DNA of 64,000 nucleotides from UBA5336 sp964492485 (GTDB lineage: Bacteria; Pseudomonadota; Alphaproteobacteria; Caulobacterales; Hyphomonadaceae). The notes under the pieces were generated by a model that saw only the letters and a list, made by a program, of their open reading frames with translations, was not told where the DNA came from and made no database searches. Both the position numbers and the translations under genes were made by a program. Location: contig CAZBKM010000005.1 of NCBI GenBank assembly GCA_964492485.1, positions 62,001 to 126,000 of the forward strand, written 5' to 3'. This document shows positions 17,886 through 26,253 of this stretch, piece by piece (positions within the stretch are counted from its first letter, which is position 1; every line of letters starts with the position of its first letter).

Positions 17886-18598
17886 TGTCGAATGCCGTCT
17901 ACGCCTCCCTCGCGCGCCAGCAGGGCCTCATGCAGGAACTGCAACTCGTCGCCAACAACATCGCCAATGCCAGCACCACCGGATACAAGTCCGACCGGGC
18001 AATCTTCGCCGAGATGGTTGTCGGCACCGGCGCGGAGACACCCTCCCTCTCCATGGGCAGCCTGGCGGCACACAATTTCCAGCTTGAGCAGGGGGCCCTC
18101 GATGTGACGGGGGCGACCTTCGACCTCGCCATCCAGGGCGACGGCTTTTTCGCCATCGAGACACCGGCCGGACAGCGTCTGACCCGGGCCGGACATTTCA
18201 TGCGCTCACCCGACAGCCAGCTTGTCGACCCGCAGGGCCATCCCGTGCTGGGGGCCGGTGGCAATCCGATCACGATCCCGGAGGATGCCGCAGCGATCTC
18301 GATCGCGGCCGATGGCAGCCTGTCTGCGGATGGGGAGCTGATCGACCAGGTCGGTGTGTTCCTGCCGCAGGGCCAACTGCGCCGGGATTCCAACACCTAT
18401 TTCGAGGCCCCCGACGGCACCCTTCCGGCCGAACGTCCGAACGTGGTTCAGGGGGCCCTGGAGAAATCGAATGTCTCGCCCGTGCTGGAAGTCGCCAGGA
18501 TGATCGACGTCCAGCGGGCCTATGAGGCGGGCCAGGCCCTCCTGGAGCGGGAGGACCAGCGGATCACGCAACTGATCCAGTCCCTTAGGAACCAGTAG
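17885..18598 (+). CDS. flgF: Proximal rod protein FlgF
   Basis: A 237-aa axial protein of the proximal rod. The N-terminal signature QLVANNIANASTTGYKSDR and the C-terminal ARMIDVQRAYEAGQALL are clear, with the central FDLAIQGDGFFAIETPAGQRLTRAGHF pattern, read in parts, shared with FlgG. It starts at the last base of the preceding gene's stop and is followed by flgG after 30 nt. Confidence 0.94.
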   Translation: MSNAVYASLARQQGLMQELQLVANNIANASTTGYKSDRAIFAEMVVGTGAETPSLSMGSLAAHNFQLEQGALDVTGATFDLAIQGDGFFAIETPAGQRLTRAGHFMRSPDSQLVDPQGHPVLGAGGNPITIPEDAAAISIAADGSLSADGELIDQVGVFLPQGQLRRDSNTYFEAPDGTLPAERPNVVQGALEKSNVSPVLEVARMIDVQRAYEAGQALLEREDQRITQLIQSLRNQ

Positions 18599-18628
18599 AG
18601 CAGGAAGCCGCAGCGAAGGAGTCGCGCC

Positions 18629-19414
18629 GTGAAATCCCTACAGATCGCCGCCACGGGCATGGCTGCCCAACAGATGCGCGTCGACGTGATCTCGAACAAC
18701 ATCGCCAACATGAGTACGGCCTCCTACCGGCCACGCACGGCGGAGTTCTCGGATCTCATGTACCAGCAGGTGCTGACGCCAGGCACAATCACCTCCCAGG
18801 TGGGCACAATCGTGCCGGCGGGCATCCAGCTTGGCACGGGGGTCCGACCGTCGACGGTTTCCATGGAGGTGACGCAGGGGTCCCTGCGCCAGACCGGCGG
18901 TGAGCTGGATCTGGCCATTGACGGCACCGGATTCCTGGAAGTGACCCTGCCGTCCGGTGAGAGCGCCTATACGCGCGACGGCAAGCTGAACCGCAGCCCC
19001 GAGGGCGAGATCGTCACCATGGACGGTTACCCGCTCGCCGATGGCATCGCGATCCCCGAGGATGCGCGCCGGATCTCGATCAGCCGTGACGGCGAGGTGG
19101 TCGCCTATTTCGACAATGAGACCCAGGGCCAGCCGATCGGGACGATCTCCATCGTACGTTTCGTGAACGAGAAGGGTCTGGAAGCCATGGGCGACAACAT
19201 GTTCCGGGAGACCGAGGCTGCGGGAGCGCCCAACCGGCTTGTTCCCGGCACGCAGGGCACCGGCATCCTGCGCCAGGGTTTCCTCGAGGACTCCGCCGTC
19301 GACGTGGTCAAGGAAATCTCCGACCTGATCGAAGCCCAGCGCGGCTACGAGCTCAACTCGAAGGTCATCACGGCCTCCGACGAGATGCTCGCCGCGACCA
19401 CGCGGGTGAGATAG
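18629..19414 (+). CDS. flgG: Distal rod protein FlgG
   Basis: A 261-aa distal rod subunit. The start MKSLQIAATGMAAQQMRVDV, NNIANMSTASYRPR, the central LDLAIDGTGFLEVTLPSGE and the terminal ISDLIEAQRGYELNSKVI are all family signatures, and the length is the usual one. An AAGGAG-type site precedes the start. It is 4 nt upstream of flgA. Confidence 0.97.
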   Translation: MKSLQIAATGMAAQQMRVDVISNNIANMSTASYRPRTAEFSDLMYQQVLTPGTITSQVGTIVPAGIQLGTGVRPSTVSMEVTQGSLRQTGGELDLAIDGTGFLEVTLPSGESAYTRDGKLNRSPEGEIVTMDGYPLADGIAIPEDARRISISRDGEVVAYFDNETQGQPIGTISIVRFVNEKGLEAMGDNMFRETEAAGAPNRLVPGTQGTGILRQGFLEDSAVDVVKEISDLIEAQRGYELNSKVITASDEMLAATTRVR

Positions 19415-19418
19415 CGCC

Positions 19419-19826
19419 ATGGCCATGCTTGCTGCCGCCGGCCTGACCGTCCTCCTCGCCATGGGGGGCCAGTCGGGCCTCGTCGCCACCGATGTCATCC
19501 GCGCTGGTGACACGATTTCCGCCAGCAATGTCGCCAGCGCAGACGGCCAGATGAGCGCCGGCGACCGCGCCCTGATCGGCCGGGAAGTCCACCGAACGGT
19601 CTATGAGGGCCAGGCCATCGATCCTGACAACACCCGTGCCGCCCGCCTGGTAAAGCGCAACCAGATGGTCACCGTGAAATACATCAAGGGCCCGCTGGAA
19701 ATCAGCACCACGGGCCGCGCCATGGGCGAAGCCGCCGCCCAGGAGCCGGTCACCGTCATGAACCTGAAATCGCGCGAACTGGTCCACGGTGTCGTGCAGG
19801 ACTCCGGATGGGTGCTTGCCCAATGA
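19419..19826 (+). CDS. flgA: Short FlgA-type P-ring chaperone
   Basis: A 135-aa periplasmic protein with an N-terminal signal (MAMLAAAGLTVLLAMGG) and a SAF-like domain (VIRAGDTISASNV, IGREVHRTVYEGQAI, RNQMVTVKYIKGPLEISTTGRAMG, VMNLKSRELVHGVV). FlgA helps FlgI polymerise into the P ring. It matches the short form found in alphaproteobacteria and lacks the extra N-terminal domain of the enteric protein. It sits 4 nt after flgG and overlaps flgH (ATGA). Confidence 0.9.
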   Translation: MAMLAAAGLTVLLAMGGQSGLVATDVIRAGDTISASNVASADGQMSAGDRALIGREVHRTVYEGQAIDPDNTRAARLVKRNQMVTVKYIKGPLEISTTGRAMGEAAAQEPVTVMNLKSRELVHGVVQDSGWVLAQ

Positions 19827-20527
19827 AAACCGCCATCTATACGAGTGCCCTCGCCCTTGCCGTGTCCGCCTGTGCCAGCGGTGCAGGCAGCGAACCCGAG
19901 CGCATCTACATGCCCTACGGACCCTCACAGGCGCCAGCGGAGGGGCCTGCCGCTGCAAGCACGGCCGAAACGGGGTCGCTCTGGGACACCTCCCCGAATG
20001 CGCTGCTCGCCCTGCGCCGCGCCAAGGATGTCGGCGACCTCCTGACGGTGGTCGTGCAGATGAACGACCAGGCCAGCCTGGAGTCTTCGCTGTCGCGGAA
20101 CCGGTCCACCGACGACAATCTCGACATTCGCGCGCTGCTTGGCTTGCCGGACCTTGCGGGTGCCGCGCTTCCGAACGGCGCCAGCGTGTCTCCCGCCATC
20201 GATTTCGGCCGCCAGTCGAACCTGAATGGTGGGGGCAGCGTCGAACGGGCCGAACAGGTTGCGTTCCGCCTCGCTGCCAGGGTCATCGGCGTCGAGCCGA
20301 ATGGCAACCTGATCATTCAGGGCTACCAGCAGACACTGGTCAGCAACGAGGTGCGTTATCTGAGCGTGTCGGGCGTGATCCGCTCCCAGGACATCACCCG
20401 GACCAACACCGTGTCCTATGACAAGATCGCCGATGCCCAATTCTCCTATGTCAGCGAAGGCGAAGCGACCGGGGCGGTGGGCCGGAGGGCCGCGCCCAAG
20501 GTCCTCGACCGCTACGTTCCCTTCTGA
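19823..20527 (+). CDS. flgH: Flagellar L-ring lipoprotein FlgH
   Basis: A 234-aa outer-membrane ring lipoprotein. The signal peptide ends in a lipobox LAVSAC with Cys17 as the lipidated residue. The conserved body follows: LFALRRAKDVGDLLTV-type segment, SLSRNR, VIGVEPNGNLIIQGYQQTLVSNEVRYLSVSGVIR in parts, and ISYVSEGEA-type with IADAQFSYVSEGEATG near the end. The ATG overlaps the flgA stop. Confidence 0.96.
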   Translation: MKTAIYTSALALAVSACASGAGSEPERIYMPYGPSQAPAEGPAAASTAETGSLWDTSPNALLALRRAKDVGDLLTVVVQMNDQASLESSLSRNRSTDDNLDIRALLGLPDLAGAALPNGASVSPAIDFGRQSNLNGGGSVERAEQVAFRLAARVIGVEPNGNLIIQGYQQTLVSNEVRYLSVSGVIRSQDITRTNTVSYDKIADAQFSYVSEGEATGAVGRRAAPKVLDRYVPF

Positions 20528-20602
20528 CGTGGCCGTGGTCCCGATGATCCCGTCACGCTTGGCCTGGAAACGCCTTGGATCCCTCTGCCGCCGGAGCTTG
20601 CC

Positions 20603-21178
20603 ATGAAGAACCTGGTCACTGCGCTGATCGCGGTCGTCTGCATCGTTGCGGGCGGCGTGGTCGGCCATTTCCTCAAAGGGATGCTTGGCGGAAGCGAAGC
20701 GGCCGCAGCGTCGAGCCCGGCCCAGATCGCACTCGAGGCGGAAACCAAGGCGAAGACATCCGCCAAGGGCGGGAACGGACATGGCGGCAAGGACGCGGCG
20801 AAGGCGCAGGGCGGGGGTCATGCCGGCGATGCATACGGGTCCGGATCATCCGGTAGCACGACCTACTACAAGTTCAGCCGAGAATTCGTCGTTCCGGTTC
20901 TGCGCGGTGGTCGGGTCAAGAGCCTTGTGATTCTGAACATCAATCTGGAAGTCGATCAGAAGATTTCTGGAGATCTGTTTTCACTGGACCCGAAGCTTCG
21001 CGATAACATCATGACCACGCTCATCACGCTCAGCAATGATGGGCATACGTTCGAAACGATCACCGACGTCGAAAGCTATGAGACCGTCCGCAGCATGATC
21101 CTGATGAACCTCAAGAACGTGGTGCCCGAAGGCGTCCAGAATGTTCTCATCCTGGACATGGCAAAACAGGACGTGTGA
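20603..21178 (+). CDS. Second FliL-like flagellar membrane protein
   Basis: A 191-aa protein with an N-terminal transmembrane helix (about residues 4-24), a Gly/Ala/Lys-rich linker (about 30-85) and a C-terminal periplasmic domain (YKFSREFVVPVLRGGRVKSL, VILNINLEVDQ, DPKLRDNIMTTLITLSNDG, VQNVLILDMAKQDV). The pattern of paired strands, a DPKLRDNIMTTL helix and a final strand matches the FliL fold. It lies 75 nt after flgH and closes the operon. With fliL at 3053 the locus would have two FliL proteins; its separate job is unknown. Confidence 0.7.
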   Translation: MKNLVTALIAVVCIVAGGVVGHFLKGMLGGSEAAAASSPAQIALEAETKAKTSAKGGNGHGGKDAAKAQGGGHAGDAYGSGSSGSTTYYKFSREFVVPVLRGGRVKSLVILNINLEVDQKISGDLFSLDPKLRDNIMTTLITLSNDGHTFETITDVESYETVRSMILMNLKNVVPEGVQNVLILDMAKQDV

Positions 21179-21245
21179 GCCCGCCGAATCGCCCTGACCC
21201 GGCGGCCTTCCGTTCGCAGGCCGGTCCGGTTGTTTCGAGTTCGCC

Positions 21246-21923
21246 TCAATCGACCCGGCGGACCGAGGTCAGGTCGGCGGTCAGATGCGAGTCCGTTCCG
21301 AGTCGTACCTGGCCATTCTCGCTCGCCACATCGGTCACTGTCGTGATGACGCGTGGTGCCACCGCGCCGGTGGGCGTGCCGTTCCGGAAGTGATCGATCC
21401 TGAACTGGTAGACGTCATTGGGTGCCGTCGCCCCCGTCAGGGTCTCGCCGGACCAGCGATAGGTGTCCGCGTCGGGCGCAAGGCTTTGGGTCCAGAGCGG
21501 CTCGCCGGCGCTGTTGGTCACCGTCAGCACGGCTTCGTCGGTTCCTTCGGGGAGATCCGCGGTGAATTCGACCGGCTCGCCATCGAAGGGCACTGACGTG
21601 GTCTCCACCGACACCTTCTGGCCAAGCCATTCGCTGGTGATGGCCGAGTGAAGATCCCCGATCATCGTTGCGATGCTCTCCAGGTGGCCATTGGAGAGGA
21701 CTTGCTGTTCGAGGCTCGAGAAGGTGGCAAGCTGTTCGACGAACTGGGTCGAATCCATCGGAGAGAGCGGATCCTGGTTCTGTACCTGAGCCGTCAGGAG
21801 CTGGATGAAGCTCTGGAAGTCCTCGCCGAAGGAGGTTCCCGTCGTCGACCCGGCATCCGCGCCTGAGGACGAGGCGGTCGACTGGGCGGCGGTCCCGCCA
21901 AGCAGGGGATTGATGCCGGACAT
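21246..21923 (-). CDS. flgD: Hook-capping protein FlgD
   Basis: A 225-aa hook scaffold. The N-terminal signature is clear: FLQLLTAQVQNQDPLSP-type (here FIQLLTAQVQNQDPLSPMDS), QFVEQLATFSSLEQQ, then a C-terminal Ig-like/FlgD domain with GEPLWTQ, YRWSGETLTGATAPNDVYQF. It is 110 nt downstream of fliK, in the same direction, convergent with the second fliL-like gene. Confidence 0.95.
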   Translation of the reverse strand: MSGINPLLGGTAAQSTASSSGADAGSTTGTSFGEDFQSFIQLLTAQVQNQDPLSPMDSTQFVEQLATFSSLEQQVLSNGHLESIATMIGDLHSAITSEWLGQKVSVETTSVPFDGEPVEFTADLPEGTDEAVLTVTNSAGEPLWTQSLAPDADTYRWSGETLTGATAPNDVYQFRIDHFRNGTPTGAVAPRVITTVTDVASENGQVRLGTDSHLTADLTSVRRVD

Positions 21924-22033
21924 CTTGGGCTCCTATGGCGCTTCCAGGTGACGGGGACACCGGTTTGTTGCCCGGAGGCCCGTCACGAAATGGGTCGAAG
22001 CGGTGCGTCGGATCCTTGCAAGGACGCGCTGCC

Positions 22034-23527
22034 TCAAAGTCTCAGATCGAGTCCGCCAGACGGCGTCAGGCGAATCGGTGTGTCAGGTGCCTGGCGTGCC
22101 GAAGCCGGCAGACCAGGGCCCCTTGGCTCATCGGTCTCCAGCAGCCCGGCCCGCAGGCGAGCCAGATCGGCCTCGTGCCGGCCAGACCCTGACTGGCTGT
22201 CCTGATGGAAGCTCATGTCCTGTCCCGACAGCCCGTTGCGCTCCAGCGCCTGGATGAGTTCGAAATGGAGGTTTCTGAGCTGGCGCATGGCGTCGGGATT
22301 CTCGCCCGTTATCGTGACATGCTGCAGGCCCTGGGCGTCGAACTTGAAATCGATCGACACGCGGCCGAGCTCGGGCGGATCCAGTTGCACGACGATGCGG
22401 TCGGGCCGATCCTCACCGGCGGCGAGCGTCTGTTGGACCAGTGCGGGAAGGTCCCCCGGCGCCGCGGTCACCTGGACCGGCGCCCCGGACGAAGCGGGGC
22501 CGGCGGCCAGGGCCGTCTGAAGTGGGGTGGCCTGCGCCGTGGCGGTTGCCGGTGCCGTTGCAGTCGCCAGAAGCGGCGCGTCGCCCATGCTCAGACCATC
22601 GGTGCCGGTGGTGAGCGCGCGTGCGGCCGCATCGCCCGCAAGGGCTCCCGGCGTCGCGTCTGCGGCGATGGCGCGCTGACCATCGGCCTGAACGGCGAGG
22701 TCCGCCATACGTGGCGCATCGACCCGGATCGCCTGGTCGCTCGCGCGGTCCCCGGCAAGCGGTATTCCGGTCCGCGCCGTCTCGCCCTCCGGCGCGGACT
22801 TGCCGTCGCCGGGGCTCGGTTGGCTCCTGACTTCCCGCCGATGATCGCTTTCCGACGCGGCACGAGAGGCCGTGACACCGGCCTCGGCTGCGCGGCGCGT
22901 CTGAAGGGCGGCCTCGGGGTCCGTTGGCGACGGCCGATCGCCTGCCGGGGTGTCGCGATCACCACGTTTGGGGGCGACCTCGCCGGCTTGCCCTGCCACG
23001 GCTGCATCCGTGCGTCCCGCCTGCGTGCCGGCGACGGCGGTGTCGACGGAGCCCGCCGCCTCGGCCGCGGCGGCCCCGGGACGTGTCCCGGCAGGCTCTG
23101 CGGTGGCGGATCCGGCGGGCGGTGCCTGCGGGGCCAAAGCGACCTCTGCGGAGGCGCTGGCCTGGCCTGGCTGCCGGTTGCCGGCATCGGACGTACGGCC
23201 CATGGCCCTTGCGTCCATTTCGGTCCCGGCGCCCGCCCGGTAACCTGCAGCGCCACCTGCAGCATCACCGGCGGCCCGTGGTGCGGTCGTATCCCTCGCC
23301 GGGCCGCGTGCATCGGCCGGCCCCAGATCGGTGGCGGCGTCTGCATCCTTGTCCGTTCCCGCATCGCGCGGCGAGGTATTGGCGTTGGCGTCGGCGTCCC
23401 GGAGCTGGTCTGCAAAGGCCTTGCCCCGTCCGACGCCCTGTCCGGACGTGTCGGTCACGGGCTTCGGACTCTCCGCAGGGGCGCGGGTCGCCACCGACAG
23501 GAATTCCAGGGGCATGGATCCGGACAT
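22034..23527 (-). CDS. fliK: Flagellar hook-length control protein FliK
   Basis: A 497-aa molecular ruler. About 340 N-terminal residues are low-complexity (Ala, Gly, Asp, Arg, Thr), expected of an extended ruler. The C-terminal switch domain is conserved: RIVVQLDPPELGRVSIDF, GLQHVTITGENPDAMRQLR, LIQALERNGL. It is divergent from flgJ across a region with a CtrA-like box. The strongly biased composition creates a long spurious frame on the other strand (22205 on). Confidence 0.93.
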   Translation of the reverse strand: MSGSMPLEFLSVATRAPAESPKPVTDTSGQGVGRGKAFADQLRDADANANTSPRDAGTDKDADAATDLGPADARGPARDTTAPRAAGDAAGGAAGYRAGAGTEMDARAMGRTSDAGNRQPGQASASAEVALAPQAPPAGSATAEPAGTRPGAAAAEAAGSVDTAVAGTQAGRTDAAVAGQAGEVAPKRGDRDTPAGDRPSPTDPEAALQTRRAAEAGVTASRAASESDHRREVRSQPSPGDGKSAPEGETARTGIPLAGDRASDQAIRVDAPRMADLAVQADGQRAIAADATPGALAGDAAARALTTGTDGLSMGDAPLLATATAPATATAQATPLQTALAAGPASSGAPVQVTAAPGDLPALVQQTLAAGEDRPDRIVVQLDPPELGRVSIDFKFDAQGLQHVTITGENPDAMRQLRNLHFELIQALERNGLSGQDMSFHQDSQSGSGRHEADLARLRAGLLETDEPRGPGLPASARQAPDTPIRLTPSGGLDLRL

Positions 23528-23540
23528 GGGTTAACCGCCA

Positions 23541-23555
23541 TTAAGTACCGATTAA
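23541..23555. promoter_or_regulatory. CtrA-like box TTAA-N7-TTAA between fliK and flgJ
   Basis: TTAAGTACCGATTAA matches the full TTAA-N7-TTAA consensus of the alphaproteobacterial cell-cycle regulator CtrA. A further TTAACC lies 10 bp upstream (23531) and a GTTAACC at about 23588. It is 14 bp from the fliK start and 90 bp from flgJ. Confidence 0.6.
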
Positions 23556-23644
23556 CCGCACCCGACCATAGGTTGGTAAATCGGGCGTTAACCGGGCCGA
23601 AGACTGCCAGGGCGAGTGCGAAAATCTGTGGAGAATGGTCGCAA

Positions 23645-24007
23645 ATGACGAATTCCTTCTCTTTGCCGCCGGTCGACATGACCCTTGCAAAGTTGAATGC
23701 GTTGCCGATGGAGGGCCGTGCCAACCGCCAGCTTGCCGCCATCGAGGCCTCCGATCTGGGCCAGCGATTCGAACAGATGCTCTGGGCCGAAATGCTGAGC
23801 CATGCCGGGTTCGAGGAGGCCCTGACCCGTGGCGGCGGCGAAGGCGCGGCATCCTTCTCGCGGTTCGTGGTGGAGGCCGTGGCAAAGGATCTGGCCGCGC
23901 GCCACCCGCTGGGGATTGGAGAGACGCTGCCGGAGGGGGGCGCCGCGCCGGAAGCGGCCTCCCTGCCCGGTCATGGCCGCGACGGGAAGGGAGAGCCCCA
24001 TGGATGA
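23645..24007 (+). CDS. flgJ: Rod-binding protein FlgJ, rod-domain only
   Basis: A 120-aa protein corresponding to the N-terminal rod-binding domain of FlgJ: ASDLGQRFEQMLWAEMLSHAGF, then GGGEGAASFSRFVVEAVAKDLA. It lacks the C-terminal muramidase found in enteric FlgJ, as usual in alphaproteobacteria where a separate hydrolase opens the wall. The family similarity begins at this ATG, although the frame is open far upstream (a shadow opposite fliK). It overlaps flgN by 8 nt. Confidence 0.85.
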   Translation: MTNSFSLPPVDMTLAKLNALPMEGRANRQLAAIEASDLGQRFEQMLWAEMLSHAGFEEALTRGGGEGAASFSRFVVEAVAKDLAARHPLGIGETLPEGGAAPEAASLPGHGRDGKGEPHG

Positions 24008-24365
24008 GAGTGTCGCGCATCTGCGCATGCTGCTGGAGACCGAGCGCGACCTGTTGCGGAGCGGGCGCGCCAAGGAAGCCGTGGCGCTGATTGAGGAGAA
24101 GAGCCAGGCTCTGCGGGCGCTTGAGGCCGCGCTCAACGGACAGGCCCGTGGATCGGTCGGTCCGGAGCGCCAGCGCGCCATCGCCGGCGTGATTCGCATG
24201 GCAGCGGAGAATGCGCTTCACTTCGAGGCCGTGCGCAATGGCCTGCGCAGCGCGATCTCGCGGCTAGAGGGCCTGCACGCCAACGCCTATGTGGGGGCAT
24301 ATGGGGAAAACGGGGCGCAACTTCCCTTCTCCCGGGCGTTCGGTCGGTATCGCAGCCGGGGCTGA
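24000..24365 (+). CDS. flgN: FlgN-like flagellar export chaperone
   Basis: A 121-aa helical protein with the FlgN-type N-terminus LRMLLETERDLLRSGRAKEAVALIEEKSQALRALE (in parts) and a second amphipathic helix LHFEAVRNGLRSAISRLEGL. FlgN chaperones FlgK and FlgL to the export gate. The ATG overlaps the end of flgJ. Assignment rests on helix pattern, size and position before flagellin. Confidence 0.7.
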   Translation: MDESVAHLRMLLETERDLLRSGRAKEAVALIEEKSQALRALEAALNGQARGSVGPERQRAIAGVIRMAAENALHFEAVRNGLRSAISRLEGLHANAYVGAYGENGAQLPFSRAFGRYRSRG

Positions 24366-24382
24366 CTGCACCCCCGTTTCGA

Positions 24383-24397
24383 TTAACCCTATGTAAA
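24383..24397. promoter_or_regulatory. Near-consensus CtrA-like box upstream of flagellin
   Basis: TTAACCCTATGTAAA is one base from TTAA-N7-TTAA. It lies 127 bp before the flagellin ATG, in the 158-bp gap after flgN. Confidence 0.4.
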
Positions 24398-24523
24398 GTC
24401 GCCACTGATAGCCCAGTCGGTAACAACCAAGACGGGTTGCTGGGGTTTCCCGATTGTCAGGATGACACGTGTTCAGACCCGGCCGCGCCATGGTGCCGGC
24501 TGCAATCGTGAAGGGCGATAAAA

Positions 24524-25771
24524 ATGTCCAGTATCCTTACCAACAACAGCGCCATGGTGGCGCTTGAGACCCTGCGCAACATCAACAAGAACCTCGAGAC
24601 CGTTCAGAACGAGATTTCGACCGGCAAGAAGGTCGGCTCCGCCAAGGACAATGCGGCAATCTGGGCCATCTCGACCGTCATGTCCACGGACGTGGAGAGC
24701 TTCAAGCAGATCTCAGACTCTCTGAACCTCGGGTCGTCGACCGTTGGCGTCGCCCGCAACGCGGCGGAGTCCGTCACGAGCCTCGTTCAGGACATCAAGT
24801 CCCTGATCGTGTCCGCTCAGGAGCAGAACGTCGACCGTTCGAAGATCCAGACCGAAATCGACGCAAAGGTCTCCCAGATTGAAACCGTGGTCGGCGCTGC
24901 CCAGTTCTCCGGCCTGAACCTGGTTGACGGTTCCAGCACGGCTGACGTGTCGATCCTGGCGTCTCTCGACCGTTCTTCCTCCGGAACGGTTTCGGCGTCC
25001 TATATCGACGTGGCCCGTCAGGATCTCTCGATCTCGAATACGGCGACCGGAGCGACGTTTGGAGGTACCGGCGTTACCGACACGACGATCATCGACAATG
25101 GCGGCACGAATGCCGGTACGAGTGACACGGTCGCCGACAGCGCGTCGCAGGACATCACGATCGCGAGCGTCGCGGACGGCTATTCCTACCGCATCATCCT
25201 TGACGACACGGCTACGACCAACAGCATCGGCCAGCGCACCTTCGAATATGTTGCCAGTAGCGATGACAGCGCCAACTCGGTTGCCGCGAACCTTGCCAAT
25301 CAGATGCAGACCTTTCTGGATGCAACGGGCGACAGCAACTACACGGTGTCTTATGACGATGATGTCATCACGGTCGAGAACAACTCTGGCGATGTGCTGA
25401 CGATCACGGCTGAATCTGCCACGGGCGGTACTGCTGGCACAAGCGCAGGCGGTCTCGGCAACCTGTCCACCATCGATGTTACGACTGACGCCGGCGCAAC
25501 GTCCGCTCTGACCTCGGTCGAAAGCCTGCTCGACACCGCCATCGATGCGGCTGCTGCTTTCGGTTCGGCCCAGAGCCGTATCGCTGACCAGTCGGAGTTC
25601 GTCTCCACGCTGATCGACTCCCTGACCTCGGGTGTCGGTGGCCTGACCGACGCGGACATCGAGGCGGCCTCGGCCAAGCTGCAGGCGCTGCAGGTGCAGC
25701 AGCAGCTGGGCGTGCAGGCCCTGTCGATCGCCAATTCGGCGCCGCAGACCCTGCTGTCCCTCTTCCGTTAA
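24524..25771 (+). CDS. Flagellin
   Basis: A 415-aa filament subunit. The N-terminal D0/D1 helices (SSILTNNSAMVALETLRNIN, GSAKDNAAIWAIS, GVARNAAESVTSLVQDIKSL) and the C-terminal helix (LQVQQQLGVQALSIANSAPQTLLSLF) are standard alphaproteobacterial flagellin. The central part (about residues 165-320) is a Thr/Asp/Gly-rich insertion that forms the variable surface domain. It is the only flagellin gene here and is followed by flaF and flbT, its post-transcriptional regulators. An AAGGGCGATAAAA stretch precedes the ATG. Confidence 0.97.
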   Translation: MSSILTNNSAMVALETLRNINKNLETVQNEISTGKKVGSAKDNAAIWAISTVMSTDVESFKQISDSLNLGSSTVGVARNAAESVTSLVQDIKSLIVSAQEQNVDRSKIQTEIDAKVSQIETVVGAAQFSGLNLVDGSSTADVSILASLDRSSSGTVSASYIDVARQDLSISNTATGATFGGTGVTDTTIIDNGGTNAGTSDTVADSASQDITIASVADGYSYRIILDDTATTNSIGQRTFEYVASSDDSANSVAANLANQMQTFLDATGDSNYTVSYDDDVITVENNSGDVLTITAESATGGTAGTSAGGLGNLSTIDVTTDAGATSALTSVESLLDTAIDAAAAFGSAQSRIADQSEFVSTLIDSLTSGVGGLTDADIEAASAKLQALQVQQQLGVQALSIANSAPQTLLSLFR

Positions 25772-25782
25772 GTTGACTGACC

Positions 25783-25809
25783 GACCCGGGCGCCGCGCGC
25801 GCCCGGGTC
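25783..25809 (+). terminator. Strong hairpin between flagellin and flaF
   Basis: GACCCGGGCGC (25783-25793) pairs perfectly with GCGCCCGGGTC (25799-25809) around a 5-nt loop, 12 nt after the flagellin stop. No T-run follows, so it may act as a 3' mRNA stabiliser or partial terminator that makes flagellin mRNA exceed flaF-flbT mRNA. Confidence 0.65.
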
Positions 25810-25830
25810 AACCACCCCGAGGAGCGCAAC

Positions 25831-26253
25831 TTGCAGCAACTGGCATACAAGGCTTACGGCGAGGCAACGACCCGTACCGCCAGCGACAAGCAGATCGAAC
25901 TGGCGCTTTTCCAACAGATCACGCAGGCCCTGCGAACCGTCGCCCGCCAGGACGATCCGCCGCTCGCAGACTGGGCCGACGCAATCCACCGCAATCAGCA
26001 GCTCTGGTCGATCATCTCCACCGATGTGCTGAGCGCGGCCAACCGGCTTCCCGACGACACCAAGGCCAGCCTGATCCAGATCTCCAAATTCGTCCGTCAG
26101 CACAGTCTTAAGGTGCTGGCCAGGGAAGCCACGCTCGACGACCTGATCGAGGTCAACGAGACGATCATCACCGGCCTGGCCGGGGTTGCTGCGGCCCAGT
26201 CTGCCGTCCAGTCTGTCGCTGAAGCGGCCGACGCGGCCGGGGATGCGGCCTGA
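25831..26253 (+). CDS. flaF: Flagellar biosynthesis regulator FlaF
   Basis: A 140-aa protein. The FlaF pattern is visible: AYKAYGEATTRTASDKQIELALFQQIT, LADWADAIHRNQQLWSIISTDV, LPDDTKASLIQISKFVRQHSL (in parts). FlaF is required for flagellin translation and acts against FlbT. A C-terminal Ala-rich extension is unusual. The start is TTG with GAGGAG 5-10 nt upstream, consistent with lower expression than flagellin. It overlaps flbT by 1 nt. Confidence 0.92.
   Translation: MQQLAYKAYGEATTRTASDKQIELALFQQITQALRTVARQDDPPLADWADAIHRNQQLWSIISTDVLSAANRLPDDTKASLIQISKFVRQHSLKVLAREATLDDLIEVNETIITGLAGVAAAQSAVQSVAEAADAAGDAA

Noticed and set aside
22205..24007. 600-codon open frame on the plus strand opposite fliK
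   Set aside because: Most of it is the antisense of a strongly biased fliK; only the last 120 codons (flgJ) show a protein family.
24493..24510. Possible sigma54 promoter before flagellin (TGGTGCCGGCTGCA)
   Set aside because: GG and GC are only 8 bp apart, while sigma54 needs 10.
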